Assembly: GCA_011046055.1 (NCBI GenBank)
Contig: DSBN01000230.1
Span: 1 to 9,380, forward strand
Origin: Sediminispirochaeta sp.
GTDB lineage: Bacteria; Spirochaetota; Spirochaetia; DSM-16054; Sediminispirochaetaceae
Direction of reading: 5' to 3'
Length of the DNA stretch: 9,380 bases
A model generated the notes under the pieces. That model did no database searches. It was given only the letters and a program-made list of their open reading frames with translations, and was not told where the DNA came from. Numbering within the stretch: position 1 is the stretch's first letter; each line of letters begins with the position of its first letter. Shown in pieces: positions 1 through 6,197 of the stretch. A program made the position numbers and the translations under genes.

Positions 1-34
1 AGTGCACTTGCACTTTCCAAAATGAGAATGCCTC
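1..34. repeat. Right half of a palindromic mini-element, cut by the window edge
   Basis: Bases 15-29 (TTCCAAAATGAGAAT) match the right arm of the complete copies at 66-125 and 4085-4136 almost exactly, followed by GCCTC where those have TGCTC. Bases 1-14 form a small hairpin, AGTGC (1-5), loop ACTT, GCACT (10-14). This is where the apex of the element should be, but the apex sequence differs from the GGAAGTC/GACTTCC apex of the other copies. The left arm would lie outside the window. Repeat membership rests on the 15-base arm match, and the divergent apex is the main reason for caution. Confidence 0.5.
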
Positions 35-65
35 CAACAGTTAGAAACACAAATCATTGCTATGC

Positions 66-125
66 AAATGAAGCAAATTCTCAATTTGGAAGTCATTAGA
101 CTTCCAAATTGAGAATTGCTCATTT
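66..125. repeat. Palindromic mini-element, complete copy, overlapping the end of the flavodoxin-like gene
   Basis: This is a long hairpin. The left arm runs 72-94 (AGCAAATTCTC...GGAAGTC), the loop is ATTA (95-98), and the right arm runs 99-120 (GACTTCC...GAATTGCT). The 22-bp stem is perfect apart from one bulged A in the left arm. Pairing can extend outward through AAATGA (66-71) and TCATTT (120-125) with a second bulge. The last element bases supply part of the TGA stop (120-122) of the minus-strand gene. No T-run follows on either strand, so it does not look like an ordinary intrinsic terminator. No direct repeat is evident at its edges, unlike the copy at 4085-4136. Confidence 0.85.
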
Positions 126-533
126 CACATGCAGCTTTCGACCAATTTCCCGCGCCTCCTCGGGACTGGAAATCAGGTCTGACTTCTTGAGGTACATTCC
201 TTCCCGTTCCATGATGTTCATCAACTGTCGGAGGGTCTTGTTTTTTTTCAGACCGCCCTTATTGACGAAGGCGTAACAGCGCTTGCCCGAAACTATACCC
301 GCGTCGGAGAGAAATTTACCGACCTGTTCGCTCAGTTTCCCCCCCCACATATTAGCCGCATTGGCACCGATGACTATGTACTCGTGCATGGTGAGTTTCA
401 CATTGATATCTCGATCACCGTCGATGAGGTCCACCTCGTGCCCTTGCTCAGACAGCCCCTCCATCAGGGCACTGGCGTGCCCGGCGGGACTTTTATTTCC
501 AGCGCCGGCAAAAAAAACGACTGCGACTCTCAT
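120..533 (-). CDS. Small flavodoxin-fold protein, function unknown
   Basis: This 137-residue protein has an alternating beta/alpha pattern that resembles a single flavodoxin-like domain. It has a hydrophobic first strand (residues 3-8, VAVVFF), a Gly/Asn/Ser-rich loop (9-17), a second hydrophobic strand and loop (52-65, YIVIGANAANMWGG), and a strand at 85-91 followed by NKGG. The first loop lacks the usual T/S-x-T-G-x-T phosphate-binding signature of true flavodoxins, so FMN binding is doubtful; a non-flavin or divergent family member is possible. The ATG is supported by GGAGGG seven bases upstream. The gene lies downstream of secG but beyond a strong terminator, with no clear promoter of its own. 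Its TGA stop overlaps the palindromic element at 66-125. No signal peptide or membrane segment is visible. The gene call is firm; the family call is moderate. Confidence 0.8.
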   Translation of the reverse strand: MRVAVVFFAGAGNKSPAGHASALMEGLSEQGHEVDLIDGDRDINVKLTMHEYIVIGANAANMWGGKLSEQVGKFLSDAGIVSGKRCYAFVNKGGLKKNKTLRQLMNIMEREGMYLKKSDLISSPEEAREIGRKLHVK

Positions 534-556
534 TATTCGTCCCTCCGAAAGGTGTC

Positions 557-594
557 AAAAAAAAATCCCCAACAGGAACAAGCTCCGTTGGGGA
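557..594 (-). terminator. Rho-independent terminator after secG
   Basis: Read on the minus strand, an 8-bp stem TCCCCAAC/GTTGGGGA (arms 587-594 and 566-573) can be extended inward by GGA/TCC. It is followed immediately by nine T residues (557-565). This is a textbook intrinsic terminator placed 14 bases beyond the secG stop. It should end most transcripts of the gap-pgk-tpiA-secG operon and limit read-through into the flavodoxin-like gene. Confidence 0.92.
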
Positions 595-608
595 CACTCG
601 TAATGTGA

Positions 609-968
609 TCAATCTTCAAGCTCGGGAAGCTCCTCGTCCCCCTGAGCGGAGGAATCGTCCACTGGCTCGTTCCACCATTCGCTGTTCTCCTGGCTCATTT
701 CCTCCTGAGCGGCACCGATCACGTCCCCGCTCTCCGGGGTCCTATTGATCCAAGCCAAGCCAAAGGCGGTCAGGAGAAACAGCGCACCCAGAACAGAGGT
801 AGCTTTGGTTAGGATGTTCCCGGAACGTGATCCGAAGGCGGAACTACTGGAACCGCCGAAGATTCCACCGAGCCCCTCACCTTGGTCATCCTGCAGCATT
901 ACCAGTACTATGATCAGAAAGGAGATAATCACAAAAATCACCAAGAGAAGAATTCCAAAAAAACCCAT
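609..968 (-). CDS. secG: Protein translocase subunit SecG
   Basis: SecG is the small accessory subunit of the SecYEG channel in the cytoplasmic membrane and aids SecA-driven export. The 119-residue protein has two membrane segments (about 3-24 and 55-74). They are joined by the typical Gly/Ser-rich loop, LQDDQGEGLGGIFGG (25-39) and FGSRSG (45-50), which matches the family pattern before the second helix. After helix 2 comes a hydrophilic, strongly acidic tail (about 79-119) ending EELPELED, longer than in many SecG proteins. The ATG is preceded by GGAG with eight bases of spacing. The gene starts 15 bases after tpiA and ends just before an intrinsic terminator, so it is the last gene of the glycolytic operon. 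Linkage of secG to tpiA is known in several bacterial groups. Confidence 0.93.
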   Translation of the reverse strand: MGFFGILLLVIFVIISFLIIVLVMLQDDQGEGLGGIFGGSSSSAFGSRSGNILTKATSVLGALFLLTAFGLAWINRTPESGDVIGAAQEEMSQENSEWWNEPVDDSSAQGDEELPELED

Positions 969-983
969 ACATATTACTCCGTT

Positions 984-1736
984 CTATTTGTTAAAATTCA
1001 CTATCGGTACAAAGGTTTCCGTCTTGAGCGAAGCACCTCCAACCAGAGCACCATCGATGTTTTCTTTTGCCATCAAATCGGCAATATTGTTCGGTTTTAC
1101 CGATCCACCGTACTGTATTAGCATATTTTCCGCTGCTTTGTCACCGTACAATCGGGCTATTTCTTGACGAATCATTCGATGTATCTGATCGGCGTCCTCG
1201 GGGCTGGCAGTTTTTCCAGTACCGATGGCCCAAACCGGTTCGTACGCTATAGTCACCCTTCTCAGTCCGTCCGTATCGACGTCATCCAATCCGGATTTGA
1301 GCTGTCGCCGAACAACTTCCTCGGCCCTCCCGGCTTCCCGCTCATCCAGAGTCTCACCGAGACACAAAATCACTTCCAGCTCATGCTTCAGGGCCAACAG
1401 CAGTTTTTGGTGGATCAGTTCATCGGTCTCACCGTATACGTGCCTTCTTTCCGAATGTCCTAGGATGACTATGGAAACCCCACAGTCCTTCAGCATTGCC
1501 GGTGACACCTCTCCAGTATGGGCCCCCTCTTCGGCGACCGCCATGTTTTGAGCACCCAAAACGATAGAGCTATCGGCGAGCACACTCCCCACCTCCGCTA
1601 ATGCGGTGAAAGGGGGGGCGATCATTACCCGCTGATCGACCCCTTTCAGCTGCTTCACAAGTTCTCCGGCCAGCTCTTTGGCCTCCGACCTGGTTTTGTG
1701 CATTTTCCAGTTGCCCGCTATAAAAGGCTTTCTCAT
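984..1736 (-). CDS. tpiA: Triosephosphate isomerase
   Basis: It interconverts dihydroxyacetone phosphate and glyceraldehyde 3-phosphate in cytoplasmic glycolysis. Its 250 residues match the usual bacterial length of a full TIM barrel. Visible signatures are AGNWKMHKT (7-15, substrate-binding Asn9 and Lys11), GHSERR (93-98, electrophilic His94), AYEPVWAIGTGKTA (164-177, catalytic base Glu166 and the mobile loop 6), and the phosphate-binding turns QYGGSVKP (208-215) and GALVGGASL (229-237). All catalytic residues are present, so the enzyme should be active. The ATG has GGGG eight bases upstream. It lies 30 bases after pgk and 15 before secG, in the gap-pgk-tpiA-secG operon. Confidence 0.98.
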   Translation of the reverse strand: MRKPFIAGNWKMHKTRSEAKELAGELVKQLKGVDQRVMIAPPFTALAEVGSVLADSSIVLGAQNMAVAEEGAHTGEVSPAMLKDCGVSIVILGHSERRHVYGETDELIHQKLLLALKHELEVILCLGETLDEREAGRAEEVVRRQLKSGLDDVDTDGLRRVTIAYEPVWAIGTGKTASPEDADQIHRMIRQEIARLYGDKAAENMLIQYGGSVKPNNIADLMAKENIDGALVGGASLKTETFVPIVNFNK

Positions 1737-1766
1737 GAGAATATCCCCTTCTTCCGTACTTCGTAA

Positions 1767-2948
1767 CTATTTTTCCAAAACGGCGATTCCCGGGAGCCGT
1801 TTCCCCTCCAGGAATTCCAGGCCCGCTCCACCACCGGTAGATACGTGGTCGATCCGGTCGGCGAAACCGAACTTGTTCACCGCCGCCACCGAATCGCCGC
1901 CGCCGACCACCGTGGTTCCCTCACAGCGGGCGACCATCTCCGCTACTTCCAGAGTGCCTTTGGCGAAGTTTTCGAACTCGAAAACCCCCATCGGACCGTT
2001 CCACACCAGGGTCTTCGCCGTGGAAATCAAGCCCTTCAGGAGCTCCAGCGTTTTTATCCCGATATCCATACCGATGAGTCCGTCATCAAGCTCGTTATTG
2101 TCCACATATACGGGATCGGTATGTTCATCGAACTCGCTGCCGGCCATGTGATCCACCGGAAGCACTATTTGTACGCCCGACTTCTCGGCCTTTTGGAGCA
2201 GGCTCTCCGCGGTTTTCAGGTACTCCCGTTCGACCAAAGACTTGCCCACCTTGTGCCCTTGAACACTCAGAAAAGTATAGGCCATCGCTCCCCCGATTAC
2301 CAGCGCGTCCACCTTGTCCAAGAGGTTCTCCAGTACTCCGATTTTGGTGGAGACCTTGGCTCCACCGATAATAGCGACAAAAGGTTTCTCCGGCTTGGTC
2401 AGCAGGTGTTCGAAAAAGCGCACCTCCTTCTCAATCAGAAAACCCGCCGCCGCCGGGAGCAGTTTGGCGATCCCCTCGGTCGAAGCGTGGGCCCGGTGGG
2501 CGGTACCGAAAGCGTCGTTTACGTAGACATCACCCAATTTTGCCAGAGCGCTAACAAAATCGGGGTCGTTGGCCGTCTCGCCGCCGTGAAAGCGGAGATT
2601 CTCCAGAAGAAGCACCCCTCCCTGCTCGAGTTCATCGACCTCTGCTTCGACCTCGGGACCGATACAGTCAGGGGCCATCTCCACTGGCCTATCCAGCAGC
2701 TCCGCCAGGCGCTGAGCGACCGGAGCGAGACTGAGCTCGCTCTTTCGCTCTCCTTTGGGTCGTCCGAGATGACTCATCAGGATCAGCGACCGTGGTCCCT
2801 GATCCAAAATGTATCTGATAGTGGGCAAGGCCCCTTGGATTCGGGTGTCGTCGCCGAGAAGACCATCCTTGATGGGAACGTTGAAATCGACCCTCACCAA
2901 GACCCGCTGATCTTTCAGCTCCAGGTCCTTTAATGTTTTTACGGCCAT
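1767..2948 (-). CDS. pgk: Phosphoglycerate kinase
   Basis: It transfers the acyl phosphate of 1,3-bisphosphoglycerate to ADP, the first ATP-yielding step of glycolysis. The 393 residues are the standard bacterial length with both lobes. N-lobe substrate motifs are VRVDFNVP (18-25), DDTRIQGALPT (33-43), SHLGRPKG (59-66), LLENLRFH (114-121) and NDAFGTAHRAHAS (144-156). C-lobe nucleotide-site motifs are IIGGAKVSTKIGVL (193-206), GGGDS (349-353) and STGGGAGLEFLEGK (370-383). All expected signature blocks are intact. The ATG follows the gap stop by 10 bases. Its GGGGG ribosome site (2954-2958) lies immediately after, and adjoins, the gap stop codon, which suggests translational coupling between the two consecutive enzymes. 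Confidence 0.98.
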   Translation of the reverse strand: MAVKTLKDLELKDQRVLVRVDFNVPIKDGLLGDDTRIQGALPTIRYILDQGPRSLILMSHLGRPKGERKSELSLAPVAQRLAELLDRPVEMAPDCIGPEVEAEVDELEQGGVLLLENLRFHGGETANDPDFVSALAKLGDVYVNDAFGTAHRAHASTEGIAKLLPAAAGFLIEKEVRFFEHLLTKPEKPFVAIIGGAKVSTKIGVLENLLDKVDALVIGGAMAYTFLSVQGHKVGKSLVEREYLKTAESLLQKAEKSGVQIVLPVDHMAGSEFDEHTDPVYVDNNELDDGLIGMDIGIKTLELLKGLISTAKTLVWNGPMGVFEFENFAKGTLEVAEMVARCEGTTVVGGGDSVAAVNKFGFADRIDHVSTGGGAGLEFLEGKRLPGIAVLEK

Positions 2949-2958
2949 ACGAGCCCCC

Positions 2959-3960
2959 TTAGACCAATTTCTCCGCCAAGTCCACTACTCTGCTGCTGTA
3001 TCCCCATTCATTGTCGTACCAGGAAAGAACTTTAAAAAAGCCCTTGCCTATCTTCATGGTACTCTGGGCATCGAAAACCGAAGAGTGGGAGTTGCCCTTG
3101 ATATCGATCGAGACGATCGGATCTTCGGTGTACTCCAGGATTCCCTTCATCGGACCTTCAGCGGCCTTTTTGATCGCCGCGTTGAGCTCCTCCACCGAAG
3201 GATCGGCTTCGAGCCGGAAAGTCAGGTCGACGATGGAACCGGTAGGAGTGGGCACGCGCATGGCTATTCCGTTGAGCTTGCCCTTCAACTCGGGGATTAC
3301 CAGACTGACAGCCTTGGCGGCGCCGGTGGTAGTGGGAATGATCGAGAGAGCCGCCGCGCGGGCCCGTCGAAGGTCACCGTGAGGAGCGTCTTGCAGCCGC
3401 TGGTCGGATGTGTAAGCGTGAGTCGTAGTCATGAGCCCCTCGGTCAGCTTGAAGTTGTCGTGCAGAACCTTGGCGATCGGCGCAAGGCAGTTGGTAGTAC
3501 AGGAGGCGTTGGAGACAGCCAGATCCTGGGGAGACAGATCATTATCGTTCACCCCCAGGACGATGGTTTTGTCGACCTCATCCTTTGCCGGTACGGTGAG
3601 GATCACCTTCTTCGCTCCCGCTTCGATGTGGTCCTTGTATCCCCCCTTCGGGCCGGAGGCGGTACGGAATATTCCAGTTGACTCAATGGCCACATCTACC
3701 CCCAGTTCTTTCCAGGGAAGGTTTTTCGGCTCACGGACGGCGAGCACTTTTATCGTCCGTCCATCGACCACGATAGCGTCCTCTTTGGCCTGCACCTCGT
3801 GGGGGAATACCCCATAGTTAGAGTCGTATTTCAGTAGATGAGCCAGTGTCTTGGCATCGGTTATATCGTTTATCGCCACGATTTCCACGTTCTCTCTCTC
3901 AAAGGCGACCTTGAACACACTTCTACCAATTCTTCCGAATCCGTTAATAGCAATTTTCAT
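2959..3960 (-). CDS. gap: Glyceraldehyde-3-phosphate dehydrogenase, type I, NAD-dependent
   Basis: It oxidises and phosphorylates glyceraldehyde 3-phosphate to 1,3-bisphosphoglycerate, the substrate of the next gene product, Pgk. The 333 residues are full length. The Rossmann start [12 protein letters not shown] (5-16) and Asp32 in AINDIT favour NAD over NADP. The catalytic [12 protein letters not shown] block (150-161) carries Cys154, and His181 sits in THAYTSDQ (180-187). The phosphate-site segment [21 protein letters not shown] (198-218) and the C-terminal [11 protein letters not shown] are also present. AGGAGG five bases before the ATG is a strong ribosome site. As first gene of the operon it follows a near-consensus promoter with a leader of about 80 bases. 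Confidence 0.98.
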   Translation of the reverse strand: MKIAINGFGRIGRSVFKVAFERENVEIVAINDITDAKTLAHLLKYDSNYGVFPHEVQAKEDAIVVDGRTIKVLAVREPKNLPWKELGVDVAIESTGIFRTASGPKGGYKDHIEAGAKKVILTVPAKDEVDKTIVLGVNDNDLSPQDLAVSNASCTTNCLAPIAKVLHDNFKLTEGLMTTTHAYTSDQRLQDAPHGDLRRARAAALSIIPTTTGAAKAVSLVIPELKGKLNGIAMRVPTPTGSIVDLTFRLEADPSVEELNAAIKKAAEGPMKGILEYTEDPIVSIDIKGNSHSSVFDAQSTMKIGKGFFKVLSWYDNEWGYSSRVVDLAEKLV

Positions 3961-4004
3961 CTTATCCTCCTATAGATAGTTACTATAAGTCGAGCCATTC
4001 GCTT

Positions 4005-4022
4005 CCGAGTTCTCAAACTCGG
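4005..4022 (-). promoter_or_regulatory. Hairpin in the gap leader
   Basis: The arms CCGAGTT (4005-4011) and AACTCGG (4016-4022) form a perfect 7-bp stem around a 4-base loop inside the predicted untranslated leader. It starts about 20 bases after the expected transcription start and ends about 45 bases before the gap ATG. No T-run follows, so it is not a terminator. It could protect the 5' end of a highly expressed mRNA or act as a protein site; the role is inference. Between this hairpin and the ribosome site there is also a short AT-rich dyad, ATAGT-T-ACTAT (3976-3986). Confidence 0.55.
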
Positions 4023-4047
4023 TAAACAAAGAGCCCCGTGCATGTAA

Positions 4048-4076
4048 ACTATATGATATCGAAAAAACCGTGTCAA
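4048..4076 (-). promoter_or_regulatory. Sigma-70 type promoter of the gap-pgk-tpiA-secG operon
   Basis: On the minus strand, a perfect -35 box TTGACA (4071-4076) is separated by exactly 17 bases from TATAGT (4048-4053), a five-of-six match to the -10 consensus. The start site would fall near 4041, giving a leader of about 80 bases. It lies in the only sizeable gap upstream of gap and points the right way. The last base of the -35 box (4076) is also the first base of the 9-bp direct repeat that bounds the palindromic element, so that element begins only about 9 bases upstream of the promoter. Confidence 0.88.
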
Positions 4077-4145
4077 TGTGGCCTCAGAGCAATTCTCAAT
4101 GTGGAAGTCTAATGACTTACAAAATGAGAATTGCTCATGTGGCCT
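4076..4145. mobile_element. Palindromic MITE-like mini-element with a 9-bp direct repeat
   Basis: The core is an inverted repeat with arms at 4087-4109 (GAGCAATTCTCA...GGAAGTC) and 4114-4136 (GACTTAC...GAGAATTGCTC), loop TAAT, and three mismatches over 23 bp. It is the same sequence family as 66-125; the loop TAAT is the reverse complement of ATTA there, so the two lie in opposite orientation. The direct repeat ATGTGGCCT occurs at 4076-4084 and 4137-4145, enclosing 52 bp. The repeat is absent beside the copy at 66-125, so it is not part of the element and looks like a target-site duplication. There is no coding capacity, so movement would need a transposase supplied in trans. It may also cap the 3' end of TPR-gene transcripts, as no ordinary terminator is seen there. 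Confidence 0.75.
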
Positions 4146-4166
4146 GGCGAAACCGAGGGACCGTAT

Positions 4167-6197
4167 CTACTCGATTCCCCGAATGGAGCGGTAGATTTCG
4201 TTATTCTCCACGCTGGTATCGGCCCTATCCTCTCGAACCTGGTCCCCAGCCTCTTGAAGCGGCTCTTGAGCCCGAAAGACCATGTCGCCGGGGTTTATCA
4301 GATCAAAAAATTGATAGGTACTTACCGTAGCTTCCGACAGGAGGTCGTCGACTTCGTTGATTTCTACCTCGCCCAGCAGCTCCTCTTCGTTGTACTCGAG
4401 ACGAAAGCTGGCATCGGCGATATTTAGTTCTTCGGGGCTTATCACCAATAACTTGTCTCCCTCTTCGAGACCTTGAAACTTCCCGATATCCAAAAGCACG
4501 CTGGCCCCTTCTCGCCGGTATATCGTGCCCCGTATCGGGAAAGCCTCGACCAAAGAGCCGACGGTCCTCAGCAGTGATTGCCCGACCCTGTTGTTTCCGG
4601 TCCGGGTGCTGCTAAAAGGACGTACCAGAGCTCCGGTGGAAGCACTGTAGACCTCCATACGGCTGCGGAAAGAGCGCTCATCTTCGGTGTAGAAGAGAAT
4701 GGCGAAATAATCCGCACCGCTTTCACGGGCCCGTCCGAAAGCCTCGGCGAAACTCTCCACTCCGGCGTTTCCAACTATTTCCACATGCTCGTAACCTTGA
4801 ATCAGAAAACGGATATACTCCCGTATATGTTCTTCCGAATTTTGGTGGATGAGGCTTGAATCTCCGGCAAGGTCGTAGAGGCCCAATCGATAACGGGGCC
4901 GGTCGAGAAAGAACTGATCCACCCCCCATCTTTCAGCCAATCCGTTTTCCCGCATATGACGGTAAATCTCGATCTCATCCCGAATCTCTTCGGTGGTCCG
5001 TTCATTATTCTCCAGTACTTCCAGTACCGACAGATACTTGCCGAGATTTCCCGAACGCTTGTAGGTGTTGGCGTACAGGACTCTTCCCTCCTGGTGGTAG
5101 GGAGCCAACACCAGCCCGCGGCGGTACTCTTGACGGGCCAGTTCCACCCGGTTGTTTCGTTCGTAGGACCGTCCTCCGGCGAAACGCAGCTCCGCCGCCT
5201 GCCGTCGCTGGGGGCTGTCGGGAGGATACTCCCGCATCAGAAACTCTTCCATCACAATGATGTTGAGCTCGTCGCTGGGTCGCAAGTCCATGGCGGTCTT
5301 GAAACTCTCGAAGGCCGCCTCTCGTCCCCCAGTCTCCCAGAAGGCTTTCGCCTGCAGGTGCCAAAGCAGATGATCATGACGGTCCAGGGAGATTGCCTGC
5401 TCGAGCACCGAGACCAACTCCTCGTAGCGTTGCTGCTCGAAGAAGAGACGGATCAAAACCCGGAGCGCCTCACGGTCCGCGGCTTCCAGGGAGAGCGCTT
5501 GACGAGCGTGTGTCTCTGCTCGCTCCAGCTCTCCGGTATCGTAGTAGAACCTAGCTGCGCTGGCTTGGACCCGAAGATCTTCGGGATATAGATCGACGGC
5601 GGTGCGGATCAGCTTCCCAGCCTCCTGGCTTCTATCCTGGGCGGAGTAGAGAAGCGCCGCCGCCAGGAGCCCCTTCCGACTGTGCGGATCCGAAGAGAGA
5701 GCGTTCCGATACGACTCTAAGGCCAGTTCGATGTTCCCGGTAGCCACACGCAGCTCCGCCAAACCGAAAAGCAGGTCTCGATGATACGGCGTCTCTTGGA
5801 GATGAGCCTCGAAAAGTCTTCGAGCCTCGTCGTAACGCCCCATACCGGTCAAAATCCTTCCGTGAAGAGCCGCCACCGACAGATCACTACGGGCCAGCAT
5901 TCGAGCTTCTTCCACATAATCCAAAGCCTGCGGGTACTCCTCGAGTCGAAAGTAAGCCTTGGCCAAACCAAACAGAGGCTCTAAATAATTTGGGTTCATC
6001 GAGACTGATTCTCTGAAGTTGTCTATTGCCCGGTAGATCTCTCCCCCGCTCAATAGCTGCGCTCCCCGCTGGTAGAGTTCTACCGCCGTGTCTTCTTCCT
6101 GCTGAGACCACAGTAGTGTCTGAGATGTGCTGAGAATCAGTATTATCAGGGTAAAAAACAGCAGTCTACGGTATCGCTCGCCCCTAGGAAGCCGCAC
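4167..6197 (-). CDS. Exported TPR-repeat protein with a C-terminal beta-rich domain
   Basis: This 676-residue protein begins with basic residues and a hydrophobic segment (about 11-30) ending LLWSQ, a signal peptide or N-terminal anchor, so the rest is probably periplasmic. Residues about 38-375 carry many helical repeats of TPR type (for example GRYDEARRLFEAHLQETPYH, 120-139, and GELERAETHARQALSLEAAD, 222-241). A different C-terminal region (about 437-645) contains GADYFAILFY and VLLDIGKFQGLEEGDKLLVI. This recalls the small barrel of FlgT/CsgG-like envelope proteins, but I do not recognise a named family. The start is GTG, overlapping the upstream gene by 14 bases; AAGGGGA seven bases ahead supports it. 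A TPR gene occupies this spot in other spirochaetes as I recall. Its partner and function are unknown; an envelope scaffold is a guess. Confidence 0.88.
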   Translation of the reverse strand: MRLPRGERYRRLLFFTLIILILSTSQTLLWSQQEEDTAVELYQRGAQLLSGGEIYRAIDNFRESVSMNPNYLEPLFGLAKAYFRLEEYPQALDYVEEARMLARSDLSVAALHGRILTGMGRYDEARRLFEAHLQETPYHRDLLFGLAELRVATGNIELALESYRNALSSDPHSRKGLLAAALLYSAQDRSQEAGKLIRTAVDLYPEDLRVQASAARFYYDTGELERAETHARQALSLEAADREALRVLIRLFFEQQRYEELVSVLEQAISLDRHDHLLWHLQAKAFWETGGREAAFESFKTAMDLRPSDELNIIVMEEFLMREYPPDSPQRRQAAELRFAGGRSYERNNRVELARQEYRRGLVLAPYHQEGRVLYANTYKRSGNLGKYLSVLEVLENNERTTEEIRDEIEIYRHMRENGLAERWGVDQFFLDRPRYRLGLYDLAGDSSLIHQNSEEHIREYIRFLIQGYEHVEIVGNAGVESFAEAFGRARESGADYFAILFYTEDERSFRSRMEVYSASTGALVRPFSSTRTGNNRVGQSLLRTVGSLVEAFPIRGTIYRREGASVLLDIGKFQGLEEGDKLLVISPEELNIADASFRLEYNEEELLGEVEINEVDDLLSEATVSTYQFFDLINPGDMVFRAQEPLQEAGDQVREDRADTSVENNEIYRSIRGIE

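Noticed and set aside
66..125. Reading this hairpin as an intrinsic terminator
   Set aside because: No T-run follows the stem on either strand, and the same sequence recurs at 4087-4136 in a different setting, so it is better called a repeat element.
1..125. CRISPR array at the left edge
   Set aside because: The repeated units are palindromic, differ in their centre, are not regularly spaced and have no adjacent cas genes.
553..558. TTGACA on the minus strand as a -35 box for the flavodoxin-like gene
   Set aside because: It arises from the terminator T-run joined to GACA. The hexamer 17 bases downstream is TAATGA, overlapping the start codon, a poor -10 that would start transcription inside the gene.
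1845..2933. 362-codon open frame on the plus strand opposite pgk
   Set aside because: It is antisense to an intact, motif-complete pgk, shows no recognisable domain, and reflects codon bias of the true gene.
3961..4047. Riboswitch in the gap leader
   Set aside because: The leader is only about 80 bases with one short hairpin and no recognisable aptamer or expression platform.
4956..5591. 211-codon plus-strand frame opposite the TPR gene
   Set aside because: Shadow of the TPR coding frame; no ribosome site or family likeness.
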